Source of the DNA: Breviolum minutum Mf 1.05b.01
Taxonomy: Eukaryota; Sar; Dinophyceae; Suessiales; Symbiodiniaceae
Length of the DNA stretch: 64,000 nt
NCBI GenBank assembly: GCA_000507305.1
Contig: DF241666.1
Span: forward strand, 1-64,000
Reading direction: 5' to 3'
Positions 55,199 through 64,000 of the stretch are shown in pieces. The translations under genes were made by a program, and so were the position numbers. Under the pieces are notes generated by a model. The model was not told where the DNA came from and searched no databases. It saw only the letters and a list, made by a program, of their open reading frames with translations. Position 1 is the stretch's first letter. Each line of letters starts with the position of its first letter.

Positions 55199-58100
55199 GC
55201 GACGATGGCGTTGATTCACCATTACCGCTGAGACGACGCTCAATTTCCTTTACCACGGAGACGGAGACCATTTTCACCGTCGAGGTCACGGTGCAGGTGA
55301 ATAGCGTCACGGCCATCAATATCAAACGTATCCTTTTCGATGTAGACTTCACTCTCATGCGCCCTGGTGTTTGGATTGATGAGATTTTTTGATGTTTTTG
55401 GGGGTGGGATGGGTTTTGTTATACATATACATATTTTTGAAACCGATGCATAATTTTGTTTGAAAGTTGATTCATTTTCAAACTGGATTCACACCAACGA
55501 CTAGATATGGAATGCTGCAACGTTACAATTTCTATTTTCCTTTTTTGGTTTCTTGTGGCTGCGAAGTTTTTTTTTGGGAGATGTGGTGCCAGAAAGGGCA
55601 GAATTCCATTGAGTTGTCAATCTTAGAAACCTTTTATAGTAAGTTCTTCAACTGTGGTATTCTTTGCTTCAAGGTTTTGAAAGAAGACAGCTAAAGCAAA
55701 CTAAAGAAAGCTAGAAAAAACAAAAAGCAACCATAAAGTGAAAGAACACCCCCAAATAAATTAGAAACAACAAAAAGAACTCAACGAAACGAAACAAATT
55801 CTGGAGAAAACTAAGAACAACTAAAGACGAACGAAAAGTAACTAAAAAATTGAACTGCCTACTTCTGGCCTACCCCAAGACTGCCCTAATTGAAGAACTT
55901 ACTTTTTTCAGGGTTTCCACAGGCGTCTTTCGTTGTGCCACTTTGAGTCGTTCCGACTTGTCAAGGTTGGACTGGCAGGATCCAAATGCCATGGGTTTGA
56001 CTGCCAAAGAGATTCAGGCCATGAATGACTTCAATCCGGAAGTTGTAATTGTCGAGCTCTCAGTCTTGACCATAGTTTTTTGTAGTGAAAAAATGTAGTG
56101 AGCAGCAGAAATCTTCAAAAATTGAGTTGATTTTTTGTTTGTGTCTTTTGCCAAGCATGGTTCTGCAAGAATCTCGCAAAACTGAAGCTTTTTTAGGACA
56201 ATGCTGTGGACAATGATCAGCCCATCGCTGGCGGTTGCAATACTCCCAGGCATGGCAATCATGGCAACAATGCACCACCTGGAACTCCAAATAACCAGGT
56301 TTTAATGGATGTTTCCGAAAATTGTGGTACCCCCAAATCATCCATTTTAATGGGGTTTTCCATCATAACCCATCCATTTTGGGGTACCCCTATTTTTGGA
56401 AACACCCTAATGTTTGGCTATCAATTCGATGATGATTCTAAACCTTTACCTGGGAAATGTAGTTGGAAATCACCATTTCCATCCATTCGAATGTAGTTGT
56501 TTAGAGTTCCAGGCATGTTTTTTTGGGTAAAGGGGATGGATGAAAAAAGGTTGCCACTTCTACCGAAATGCAAGGCCCAATCGATTGGTTGATGGTGTAT
56601 GTTCCCTGGCAGCAGTTGACGGTTGAACTTTTGCATTGAAACCCATCTGTCCATCGGGTCATTTTCCCTTCCCCTACTTGGATGATAGTTAGGATCACCC
56701 CCATATATAAGCCATGGAGTTCGGCCATTTAGGAGGGAAACACTTACAAGTCCTAGGGTGATTCTCCAAGTACTTAGGCCCTGATGGACATTTGAAGAAG
56801 ACCAACCGCTATCGACTTTCGTTGAGTTGCAATGGACTGGACTTGCGAGCCTTTCCCTTTGACACGCAGATCTTACCCATCCGTTTGAAGGCGGTTGGAC
56901 TTGATCTCCGATTTGTGGATCTCCCTGAAAGTAACAGTTCGCTCCTGAAAAAAGGCCTTTTTAATAGGAAATGATTACATCTTCCAGCCACCAATTTTCA
57001 GGGGTAAACTCGCTGTTAGTTTCAGGGAGGGTAAGTGATCAAAAATTGCTGTTTTTTTTTCACCCTCATGTTTTTCCAACTATACATTTCTTCATGTTTC
57101 ACATGTTCGAGCCTCTCCAGGCTCGTAACCAAAGCAGCCTGAAGGCAACGAAGATGCCAGTGGGTGTCATTTTGGTAGGCCCGGAAGGCCTGGACTTGTG
57201 GACTTGTGGTGCAAAAAGCCGAAGCAAGGATTTGTGTCCTGTAAGCTTGAACTTTGCTGGCAACTAAATAACTAAGATATCACATCCCAGCACTGGCACT
57301 TTTGAGTCGATGATTTTCCAGCTTTCCCGTTTGGTGGGATATGTTTTCTTGTTTCCTGGAGAACAAAAGAGAAGAACTGTTTCAAAAAGAGCCGTCAAAA
57401 TCTCCGTGATGTTTCAATCACTTCTATGTTTTCTCTGTCAGGACTCAATGGTTCCGCTCTCAGAAACCTGAACATCTGTATATGTACTAGTATATATATA
57501 ATTATATCTACATATCTATTGTATATATGTATATATAGTGTATATATGTATATATAGTGTATATATATATATATACAATGTATGTATATTTCATTATATA
57601 TTATACATATCATCAAAGACATATCATTTATTCAGTTTATCCCCACATTGGAAACAAAGGATGCTGGTGTTGTTCAGATGAGATTCTATGAACTTACCAT
57701 GGAGATTTTTTCGGCGAGGCTACTTCCCATTCCCAACCAACCAGTCGGATCAAGCTTCAAAACTTCAGCGAATCTAAGGTCAAGACAAAAAACATGGCTT
57801 GAGAAGGATGGGTCACACTGTGAAGATGCAAGCCGATCGACTGGCGGATTTTAAGATCCAGTGACTCGGTTTTCGTCGGAAATTTCAGGGGCTGGATGGA
57901 TGTGACTTGTGGCTGGATGGCTGTGCAGCTTGATGGGTGAAAGCCGTGTTGTTTGAAACATCTATAGCCTTGACATCGCCCACTGGACGACCTTTTGCAC
58001 CAAACATACATGATTATATATATATATATACATCTAATTATCTACATATTGAATATGTACGTCACATGTATACGGTAAAACACTTCGATCATTTTGAGTT

Positions 58101-60988
58101 TATCAAAGGCAAATCCTTCTTGTAAACATTGATACGTTGTAACCACGCAACTTTTTGAGGTCTTTGATGGGACTGCGGTCAGAGCTACCGGATCGATGGT
58201 ACGAAGTTCGCATCATTGTTGAGAGATCTCCAGGTTCGGCCGAGTCATTGGAAATCTGTAACGGATGACGAACATGATGATTGGGCAACGAAAAAAAGCC
58301 CTGGTTGTTGAGGGTATATAGGGAATTATACATTATCATAGGGTTGATTATTTCCCATGAAGGAATCGCTACTAAACAAGCAGTACAATGGAAAGTAACA
58401 AGAGTTTTTTTTTTCGTAGCTCAATTGTTGGAAATGTCTTGATTTGAGTTTTGAACCTTCAGATTCTTTGTTGGAAGCTTCTAACATATTCGATTTATAG
58501 GTGGTGTATGGACAACATCAGATCAGCTGGTTTCTAAAAGCCTTGCTTTTCTTCCTTTGTGTTGTGTTTTGATCCATGCCCAATCTATTGATTTATTTCA
58601 TGTACAGATACTAAAGGATATTTGTATATTGATTTGCATTGACATTGCTTTTACTAAAATGTCGAGTTATTTTATTGAATCTACATGGAAATTCCAGACG
58701 GAATCTCCTTTAAACAGAAACCTTTGATACCTTTCCCTGCTGTCAGGACACGCCATCCGAAATGTGGCAACGCCCTGCTTGGTCATTTTGATCTTCTCAT
58801 TCACCATCTATGCTATCCCTATGTCCGAGCTGGGATCCAGGCGGCAAAAACATATGCCATATGACCACCCTCACCTTGTTGTGAGTTTAACCCGGCTAAA
58901 AATTCAGAGTTTGACCCGTTTTTTTCAACCAAAATGTGGAAAAAGAAAACACGATTCCGGTGGAAAACGGCGTCATTTTTTTGTCCATGCTACTTTGGAA
59001 AAGGGTGTTTTTTTTTTGTTTGTGTTGCTAATTTGGGGTCTACCCTCCGGGAAACTAACATCCATACATATCCCACCTTGGAAAAAGGAAAATCATCTTC
59101 AAACATGCCTTATGACTGGGATATGTTAGTTCCCTGGAGGGTATGTCAAAAACCCAACGTTTTTTAACAGGTTGGAGAACACGGCGACCTGCTTGCTGGC
59201 AATGATGGCTTTCCAGGTTGGGAGCTTGATAAGAAAAATTCAAAAAGGTACCCTCTAGGGAACTAACATATCCCACCTGGGGAAAAGGAAAATCATCTTT
59301 GAAAGTGCCTTTTGGGGGGATAGGTTAGTTCCCAGGAGGGTAGACTTGGATGGAAGCTTTTCTGTAAACTTTTGAAAAAGCATTTTTCATCCAATCATTT
59401 CATGAAGATATTTGTTTTTGTCAGATATGCATTGCTTGTTTTTGGGTAAATGTTGCTATAGCCAGTTGATATGTCAAATTTACCCGCAAATTTCCCATAT
59501 TTGATATGATTTGCATTCCCAAAAATTTCCCCAAGTGCCCCCGGTCTTGTGCCTTTTAAACGCCGCCTTTCGTGAATCAACTGCTCCACAGGGTGTTGTG
59601 AACGAGATGCTTCCTCCGGTGTCATATGAAACAGCACTTGGAAGGCACCGATTTTTGCAAACAGAAACCGCAACGGTGAAGGGGTCGTTAGGGTATCTTC
59701 CAGGGCCCTGTGGGTGAGATCTTAGATATTGTCGACATCATCAGCATAATTCGTTATGTCAACCACTGGATTGCCAGCCCGAGAAAAACATCTTTTATAA
59801 CTTAGCTGCACATAGCTCCCTCCGGGTGAAACGGGTGAACCAACCCGACTCATATGGGAAGATGCTTGTTTGGGACCCCTTTTTCACCCAGTCGACCGAC
59901 CGACACTGTGCAGCTGAGTTTTTTTTCCCTGCCAGAGTTTTTGTTCTGAGTTTTTTGAATTTTGTGTGTGTCAGGTATGTTACTGCTGTTTACATCATCC
60001 TCATGCAAGGATCTCGGTGNCATCCCGGTGAAGGAGAAAAAACGGCCGCCAATCTTTCAAACACTGATTCGGTGATTCGATGGGATGGAAGATGCCCCGC
60101 AACCAACTGAGGTTCCATGGTGTTGAGCATGCACTCTTCTCTACCCTAACCTCCAAATCAGACTCAGTGGCGCCCAGGGACAGGTGCGAAACCAACATCG
60201 GATTCACTGTTTTTTTTGGTAGCTGAAACTTTGAGGAAACAATCAGGGACAAGCCTGCTATCCAGCTATTTTTGTTGAAAGTTGTCTAGTTACATCATCA
60301 GAGTGAAACATGCAAAGGACAAATCTCACAAATTTCCAACGAAAGGCCCGTTTTCATTCATTTTGTTTGGCATCCTGCCTCAGCCCGAAAACGGTCAGAA
60401 ATTTTTGGTTCAGGCCTATTGACATCTTTTTTGGCACTGTGGATTATTGGGATGCGAATAGCTCCTACCTTCATGGTGTGGAAGCGATTTTAGTGACTTG
60501 AAACCGAAGAGATGGGAGATGAGCGCCAAGCTGTTGAGAACATCGTCGAAATTTTCAGGATGAAATGTACTTATAGATGTTCAACATGAGAGTTGAAGCA
60601 TTCAATTTTTGCAAATTTACAATCTGATTGATGGAGATGCAATATGATATGATGAAATATATATATATATATACATACGATTTGAGGATTGCGCTGTGGT
60701 GATGCTCATGATGATCAGTTGTCTTTCATACACGCTATGGTATCTTATACAAGATTTCTGAGAGTAGCATTAGAGAAGGGACTGGAAAGGTTGCTGTTGG
60801 ATAGTGGTTAAAACGCTGTGAATCTTGGGATATATAAATTAGCACACCTCCAAGTTGTTAGATTTCAGAACCATCAACATGTCCAACAAATTCAGGTTGT
60901 AGCTGAGCTTGTGTTGATCCTCTTCATCCATGTTGCGTACGTTCTATATCTATTCTGGCTCCGACGTCGTGGAAAGGCGCCAACTTAA
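55199..60988 (+). CDS. Pentameric ligand-gated ion channel subunit
   Basis: Exons: about 55199-55366, 55923-56053, 56197-56281, 56778-56926, 57121-57240, 57660-57747, 58747-58843, 59171-59216, 59592-59644, 59975-about 60010, one or more unresolved M3-M4 exons, and 60896-60988. Ligand-binding-domain marks are VEVTVQVNSVTAINIKRI, RLDWQDPNA, FNPEVVIVDNAVDND and LDLRAFPFDTQILPI. M1 is NVATPCLVILIFSFTIYAIP; M2 is LENTATCLLAMMAFQ after Arg; the M2-M3 link is NEMLPPVSYETALG; M3 starts RYVTAVYIILMQG; M4 is LVLILFIHVAYVLYLFW, four basic residues, then a stop. This is the Cys-loop receptor order, but the second Cys of the loop is absent. Such channels open to small ligands at the cell surface; ligand and ion are unknown. 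Donors are GT (55367, 57241, 59217), GA (56054, 56282, 56927, 57748) and GC (58844, 59645). The start exon is unresolved and the join 57747-58747 is tentative. Confidence 0.85.
56279..56513. mobile_element. Family J element with nested E3, carrying a splice donor (J2)
   Basis: The left end CCTGGAACTCC contains the phase-proved donor CTG|GAACTC of intron 56282-56777. The right end is GAGTTCCAGG. Compared with J1, the only large difference is the inserted family-E element. Confidence 0.9.
56309..56406. mobile_element. Family E element nested in J2 (E3)
   Basis: The left end is TGTTTCCGAAAATTGTGGTA and the right end GGTACCCCTATTTTTGGAAA with CACC. It interrupts J2 after TTTTAATGGA. Confidence 0.9.
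56675..56772. mobile_element. Family K element, inverted relative to K1 (K2)
   Basis: AGTTAGGATCACCCCCAT and CCATGGAGTTCGGCCATTTA match the reverse complement of K1. It lies in the same intron as J2. Confidence 0.8.
56920..57032. mobile_element. Family B element at a splice donor (B7)
   Basis: The left end is TCTCCCTGAAAGTAACAGTT and the right end CTGTTAGTTTCAGGGAGGG. The proposed donor CCT|GAAAGT of channel intron 56927-57120 lies within the left end. Confidence 0.85.
57274..57363. mobile_element. Family C element, decayed (C4)
   Basis: ATCACATCCCAGCACTGGCA, TTTTGAGTCGATGATTTTCC and TTGTTTCCTGGAG follow the C order; the left terminus is lost. Confidence 0.6.
57478..57605. repeat. TA-rich microsatellite
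   Basis: Runs of TATATGTATATATAGTG-type units in the channel intron 57241-57659. Confidence 0.9.
58285..58392. mobile_element. Family G-like element (G3)
   Basis: GGGCAACGAAAAAAAGCCC, GGTTGTTGAGGGTATATAGG and AACAAGCAGTACAATGG parallel the ends and order of G1. In a channel intron. Confidence 0.6.
59041..59143. mobile_element. Family C inverted-repeat element (C5)
   Basis: The left end is TACCCTCCGGGAAACTAACA and the right end TGTTAGTTCCCTGGAGGGTA. It lies inside the GC-AG intron 58844-59170 between the M1 and M2 exons, near the acceptor. Confidence 0.95.
59249..59342. mobile_element. Family C inverted-repeat element (C6)
   Basis: The left end is TACCCTCTAGGGAACTAACA and the right end GGTTAGTTCCCAGGAGGGTA. 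The interior GGAAAAGGAAAATCATCTT is shared with C5 and C8. It lies in the next channel intron, 59217-59591. Confidence 0.95.
60793..60880. mobile_element. Family A element, decayed (A13)
   Basis: CTGTTGGATAGTGG at the left and GATTTCAGAACCATCAACA at the right. It lies just upstream of the last channel exon (acceptor at 60895). Confidence 0.6.
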
Positions 60989-61087
60989 TGGTGGATTTGT
61001 ATGTTGTGAATCTTGAGATTCGACGGATGTGAGAAAATGAAACAGTGTTGCTTCGCCCTGTCTGGTGGTGGTGGTGGTGGTGGTCGT

Positions 61088-61225
61088 ACTGTTGATGGCA
61101 ACCAGAAATCCTGCTATCACTCACCAGTTAGAGGTTGGTAGTTGAAATCTACCATTATGTACCACTGGTTTTTAGCACCCTCCAAACGGTAAATGGCCTT
61201 GGGATGTCTTCTCAACCATCAACAG
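61088..61225. mobile_element. Family A element, subtype 2 (A14)
   Basis: The left end is ACTGTTGATGGCAACCAGAA and the right end CTTCTCAACCATCAACAG. It shares TGAAATCTACCATTAT with A9. Confidence 0.9.
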
Positions 61226-61767
61226 GAATTAGGGAATCATACTTGAGGGGGGGGTTCATCGACAAGCTGGGAACATATGCCAGGCTAAACGTTTGCACGA
61301 AGCTGAACGACCTGGCGTCTCACTGGTAGATGCACGCTCTGGCTTTGGCACACGTACCTTAAAGACTCGCATCCCCACGGGGACAACTTCTGCTGCGTTG
61401 GGGCAACACAGTGGTGAAATGCTGGATTTTTTTGTTTGTTGATCTTTTTTCTGCTTACAAAGTTCAATCTAGTGGATTTTTTCATGATTTTTTGGATGAT
61501 TTTTCCATGACTTTCTGAAATGATTTTTTGATGATTTATTTCGATGATTTATTTCGATGATTTTTGGATGATTTTTGGATGATTTTCTGATGACCTTCCT
61601 AAACTTCTCCAATTTTTTATTTTCGTGGCTGAAAAAATACCTCCGAGGACTCGATCTCGCTCTATTGGCTCAGGTCACGGGGGTGTGGGTTTGTTGACTG
61701 GCGAGCTGGAACATCATGAATCATGACTTGAGCCGATGTATTTCCCATGTATTTTTTTTCCTATAAT

Positions 61768-61873
61768 ATGGGTGTTTCCAAAAATAAGGGTATCCCAAAA
61801 TGGATGGTTTATAATGGAAAACCCTATTAACATGGATGATTTGGGGGTACCCCTATTTTTGGAAACACCCATA
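61768..61873. mobile_element. Family E inverted-repeat element (E4)
   Basis: The left arm ATGGGTGTTTCCAAAAATA and right arm TATTTTTGGAAACACCCAT are perfect reverse complements, followed inside by GGGTA/TACCC pairs. The best preserved copy of the family. Confidence 0.95.
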
Positions 61874-62048
61874 TGAAAATGGGTGCCCGATTTTTTCCAG
61901 CTAGTCATAGCTTGTCATCTTAGTTTGACCTGGGGAAACCTACCAGGTCATACCACTCCATCTGCTGGTGCCACATTGCTTCAATCTTCACGTCCCAACA
62001 AAAAGTGAGGAGCTTAAGGTGGTGGAAACAAAAAGAACACATCCCTGG

Positions 62049-62118
62049 GGTGGTCGTATAAATGGCCTTGTAAGTGGCCTTATAAATGGGTAACTGGGGT
62101 TATAACCCCTGTAAGTGA
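62049..62118. mobile_element. Family F fragment (F3)
   Basis: TATAAATGGCCTTGTAAGTG and GGGTTATAACCCCTGTAAG match the F2 interior; the GGGCCC-type ends are missing. It abuts D7. Confidence 0.65.
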
Positions 62119-62126
62119 AACTAACT

Positions 62127-62239
62127 TAGGTGGTGGTCGTTTCAAATATTTTGGGCGATTTTCATTTCGAACTTTGAGGGAAGATGAACCCATTTTGACG
62201 AGCATATTTTTCAGATGGGTTGGTTCAACCACCAACCAG
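62127..62239. mobile_element. Family D inverted-repeat element (D7)
   Basis: The left end is TAGGTGGTGGTCGTTTCAAA and the right end GGTTGGTTCAACCACCAACC with AG. Confidence 0.9.
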
Positions 62240-62736
62240 AAACATGATGCAAAGAGGATCCTGGATCCTGTTTGTGTTAGCAACATGACATTTGTCCTAG
62301 GTAAAATGTGGTGGATCACGAACGTGAAGGATCCCGAAAAGTGCCATGAAAAAGATTGCTTGGGCAAAAGGCCCCTTTTCGCATGCTGTCTCGGGGCATG
62401 TGAAGTTTTGCTGGAGCAAAGTATCCAGCGAAGTCTTCGTCAAAGCTGTCGTCAAAGGCTAATGTGACCGACCACCAAAGGTGGTTTTGGAGTCGATCTG
62501 TCTGGAGAGTAGGTAGCCAAAAAAGGGGTCCGTTTCTGTTTTGCTGGGTTTCAATTCTACTAGTGAATTTTAAGGTCAGCAATCCTGTTCAATGACAGGC
62601 TTTACCTCCCAAAAAAATTATATGGTGATCAACACCTTTGGTGCGTCTGAGATTTGTCAAGGCGTCATGGCCAGTTGCTGCAGGACGGGATGCAGTTTCG
62701 GGGGGGCGGATCTTGGTGCTAACGATCCAAACCTTG

Positions 62737-62738
<2 letters not shown>

Positions 62739-62795
<57 letters not shown>

Positions 62796-62796
62796 A
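62739..62796. repeat. ATC microsatellite
   Basis: About 18 copies of ATC; in one frame it would encode Ser, in another His. No independent support that it is translated. Confidence 0.95.
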
Positions 62797-63179
62797 TATC
62801 AATTCCTTGACCCTGGTTTTAACTGATACACATGCTCTCCCGGATGATAATTTTTGCAAAGTGTCGTTTCAAGTTGGTGAACCGTGACCGTTTCATGTTT
62901 TGTGGCTCAACAAGATTCTCAAAAAGACGGGCGTCACATGAGGCGAAATGCGAAACCAACACAGATCCGAAAAGGAATCATTGAGCACAAATCACATCAA
63001 AATTACATTTGAAATAAAAAGGCAACCACAAAGCAGACTTAGGGTCCCCAACTGCAGCATGTGTGCTTATTGATTTGAGCTGCTAATTTCACTAATGCAT
63101 TGAATTGGTACAGCATTGGTGAGCCATTGATGGCTAGTCTCTTTCGATACTTGGATCGCTAAAGCCACAAGTGAGAGAT

Positions 63180-63265
63180 TTACCTTCTGGAAACTAACAT
63201 ATCACCGTACCAAGGCACTTTTGAACATTTTCCTTTTCCCCACATGGGATATGCTAGTTTTTTGG
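63180..63265. mobile_element. Family C element (C7)
   Basis: TACCTTCTGGAAACTAACAT and ATGCTAGTTTTTTGGAG are the decayed ends; ACATATCACCGTACCAAGGC inside. Confidence 0.7.
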
Positions 63266-63342
63266 AGAAAAAAATCTGCTCTTGGCTTTTTTTTCATTGC
63301 ATGACTTAGTTTTGGCAAGATTCTTGTACCTTGCCGTCCCAG

Positions 63343-63865
63343 GACCGCGAGATCCATTTTCGGTGCTTGGTCTCCAGAAATGTGACAGTCCACGGGTCAT
63401 CAAAGCAGCATACCGACGGGAGGTCTGGGCATGCTGACGGACATTTGCCCTCCAGGGAACTAACATATCCCACCTGGGGAAAAGGAAAATCATCTGAATT
63501 TATTTTCAACATGTTGATTAAGGGGGCCTAACAAAGATAGAATTTAGCCATGAGATATTTTTTGGGTGCAAAATCTCTGGGTTTTCCAGGCGAAAAGATG
63601 GCATCCCGACAAGCAAGACCCAACAAATCCGGAGCAATGTGCTGCGGCAACAGCACGCTTTCAGCAGGTGTCGGAAACAGGGGGCTATGGCTGCAGGGGA
63701 TCCTGCAGGGTTTTGTAGGATTTGATGGTTGATGATTGGACAAAAAAAAAGAGTGAGGAATTGAAATCCACCAATTTGCATCCATTTGCCAGCAATCTTG
63801 CTTGGAAACTGGAGGTCCAAGAAGCATATGAACAGATCCTAAGTTCTGTGCTGGCGAAGCTGTGA
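63343..63865 (+). CDS. J-domain (DnaJ/HSP40-type) protein
   Basis: Three exons: 63343-63422, 63590-63667 and 63815-63865, with GT donors (63423, 63668), AG|G acceptors and phase 0 at both junctions. The joined frame is a J domain: helix I DPFSVLGLQKCD, helix II RVIKAAYRRE, the KRWHPDKQDP loop with intact His-Pro-Asp, helix III CAAATARFQQ and helix IV VQEAYEQILSSVLAKL followed directly by TGA. The HPD motif activates the ATPase of HSP70 partners, so a co-chaperone role is likely. The protein ends with the J domain, so any other domain must lie upstream, where the first exons are not resolved. The first intron carries a truncated family-C element. The boundary of the second exon could be three bases earlier (CAG repeated). 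Confidence 0.85.
63449..63495. mobile_element. Family C element, left half only (C8)
   Basis: GCCCTCCAGGGAACTAACAT and CCTGGGGAAAAGGAAAATCA match C6, but no right end follows. It lies in the 167-bp intron 63423-63589 of the J-domain gene. Confidence 0.8.
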
Positions 63866-64000
63866 CTTTGGCATTTTGAGTTGTCAACGTGATGAACTAA
63901 CTTATAAGTCCTAAAATCTTGAAACTCGCTTTGGCGAGTGGATCCACTTGTTCGCAACTCCAGTATTCAGCGGCCGAAAATTCGCTGATGCACTGCACTC
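63866..64000. other. 3' flank of the J-domain gene
   Basis: Nothing recognised between the TGA at 63865 and the window end. Confidence 0.6.

Larger units (their letters stand above)
60989..63342. other. Between channel and J-protein genes
   Basis: Holds elements A14, E4, F3, D7 and C7, a GGT run (61064-61084), a degenerate GATGATTTTT repeat (61480-61600) and an ATC run. Open pieces at about 62253-62300 (PVCVSNMTFVLG, then TAGGTAAAA donor) and 62600-62738 may be 5' exons of the J-domain gene, unproved. Confidence 0.45.

Noticed and set aside
57395..57622. Tyr/Ile-rich minus-strand ORF
   Set aside because: Translation of a TA-rich repeat.
62592..62826. Protein with long Ser or His run
   Set aside because: The run is the ATC microsatellite; whether it is translated cannot be judged.

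Overview
The window looks like nuclear DNA of a dinoflagellate, probably of the Symbiodiniaceae/Suessiales type; the species cannot be read from the sequence. The evidence is that genes are dense in short introns, every intron resolved by codon phase ends in AG|G, and donors are a mixture of GT, GC and GA. There are also a tandem pair of intronless near-identical genes, PPR and GH5 genes, and a candidate relict spliced-leader end. No rRNA gene, CRISPR array or bacterial-style operon was seen. Three N tracts (2138, 38746-38781, 60020) mark assembly uncertainty.

Layout, almost all on the + strand. 0.2-2.3 kb: a minus-strand Gly-Lys-rich ORF flanked by four GGACGGCC-type repeats and a large microsatellite. 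3-6.9 kb: exon-like pieces of an unrecognised gene. 7.1-9.8 kb: two tandem copies of a Cys-rich protein gene plus the start of a third unit. 13.7-15.1 kb: PPR exons. 16.4-18.4 kb: a two-exon gene with two copies of a zinc-finger-like domain. 19.8-24.1 kb: a second PPR gene. 27-31.8 kb: a membrane-anchored GH5 exo-beta-1,3-glucanase-like enzyme, with almost every exon junction resolved. 32.8-34.5 kb: a METTL21/23-like methyltransferase. 37-41.7 kb: an M24 (Xaa-Pro dipeptidase-like) gene. 42-54.8 kb: at least four unrecognised multi-exon genes, one with an EF-hand-like C-terminus. 55.2-61 kb: a pentameric ligand-gated ion channel. 63.3-63.9 kb: a small J-domain protein.

The outstanding feature is a dense population of short (about 80-240 bp) terminal-inverted-repeat elements, which I group into at least ten families (A-K, N; labels are mine). 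Most lie inside introns. Several supply the splice donor from their own terminal repeat, and four cases show one family inserted in another. This is what introners (intron-generating, MITE-like elements) would look like. The many families in one 64 kb stretch, and the link of some termini to GA donors, are the main candidates for something not fully described.

Exon boundaries were worked out by hand from codon phase, AG|G acceptors and family motifs. They are good hypotheses but no transcript was available. First exons are mostly unresolved because dinoflagellate promoters and trans-splice sites cannot be recognised from sequence alone.
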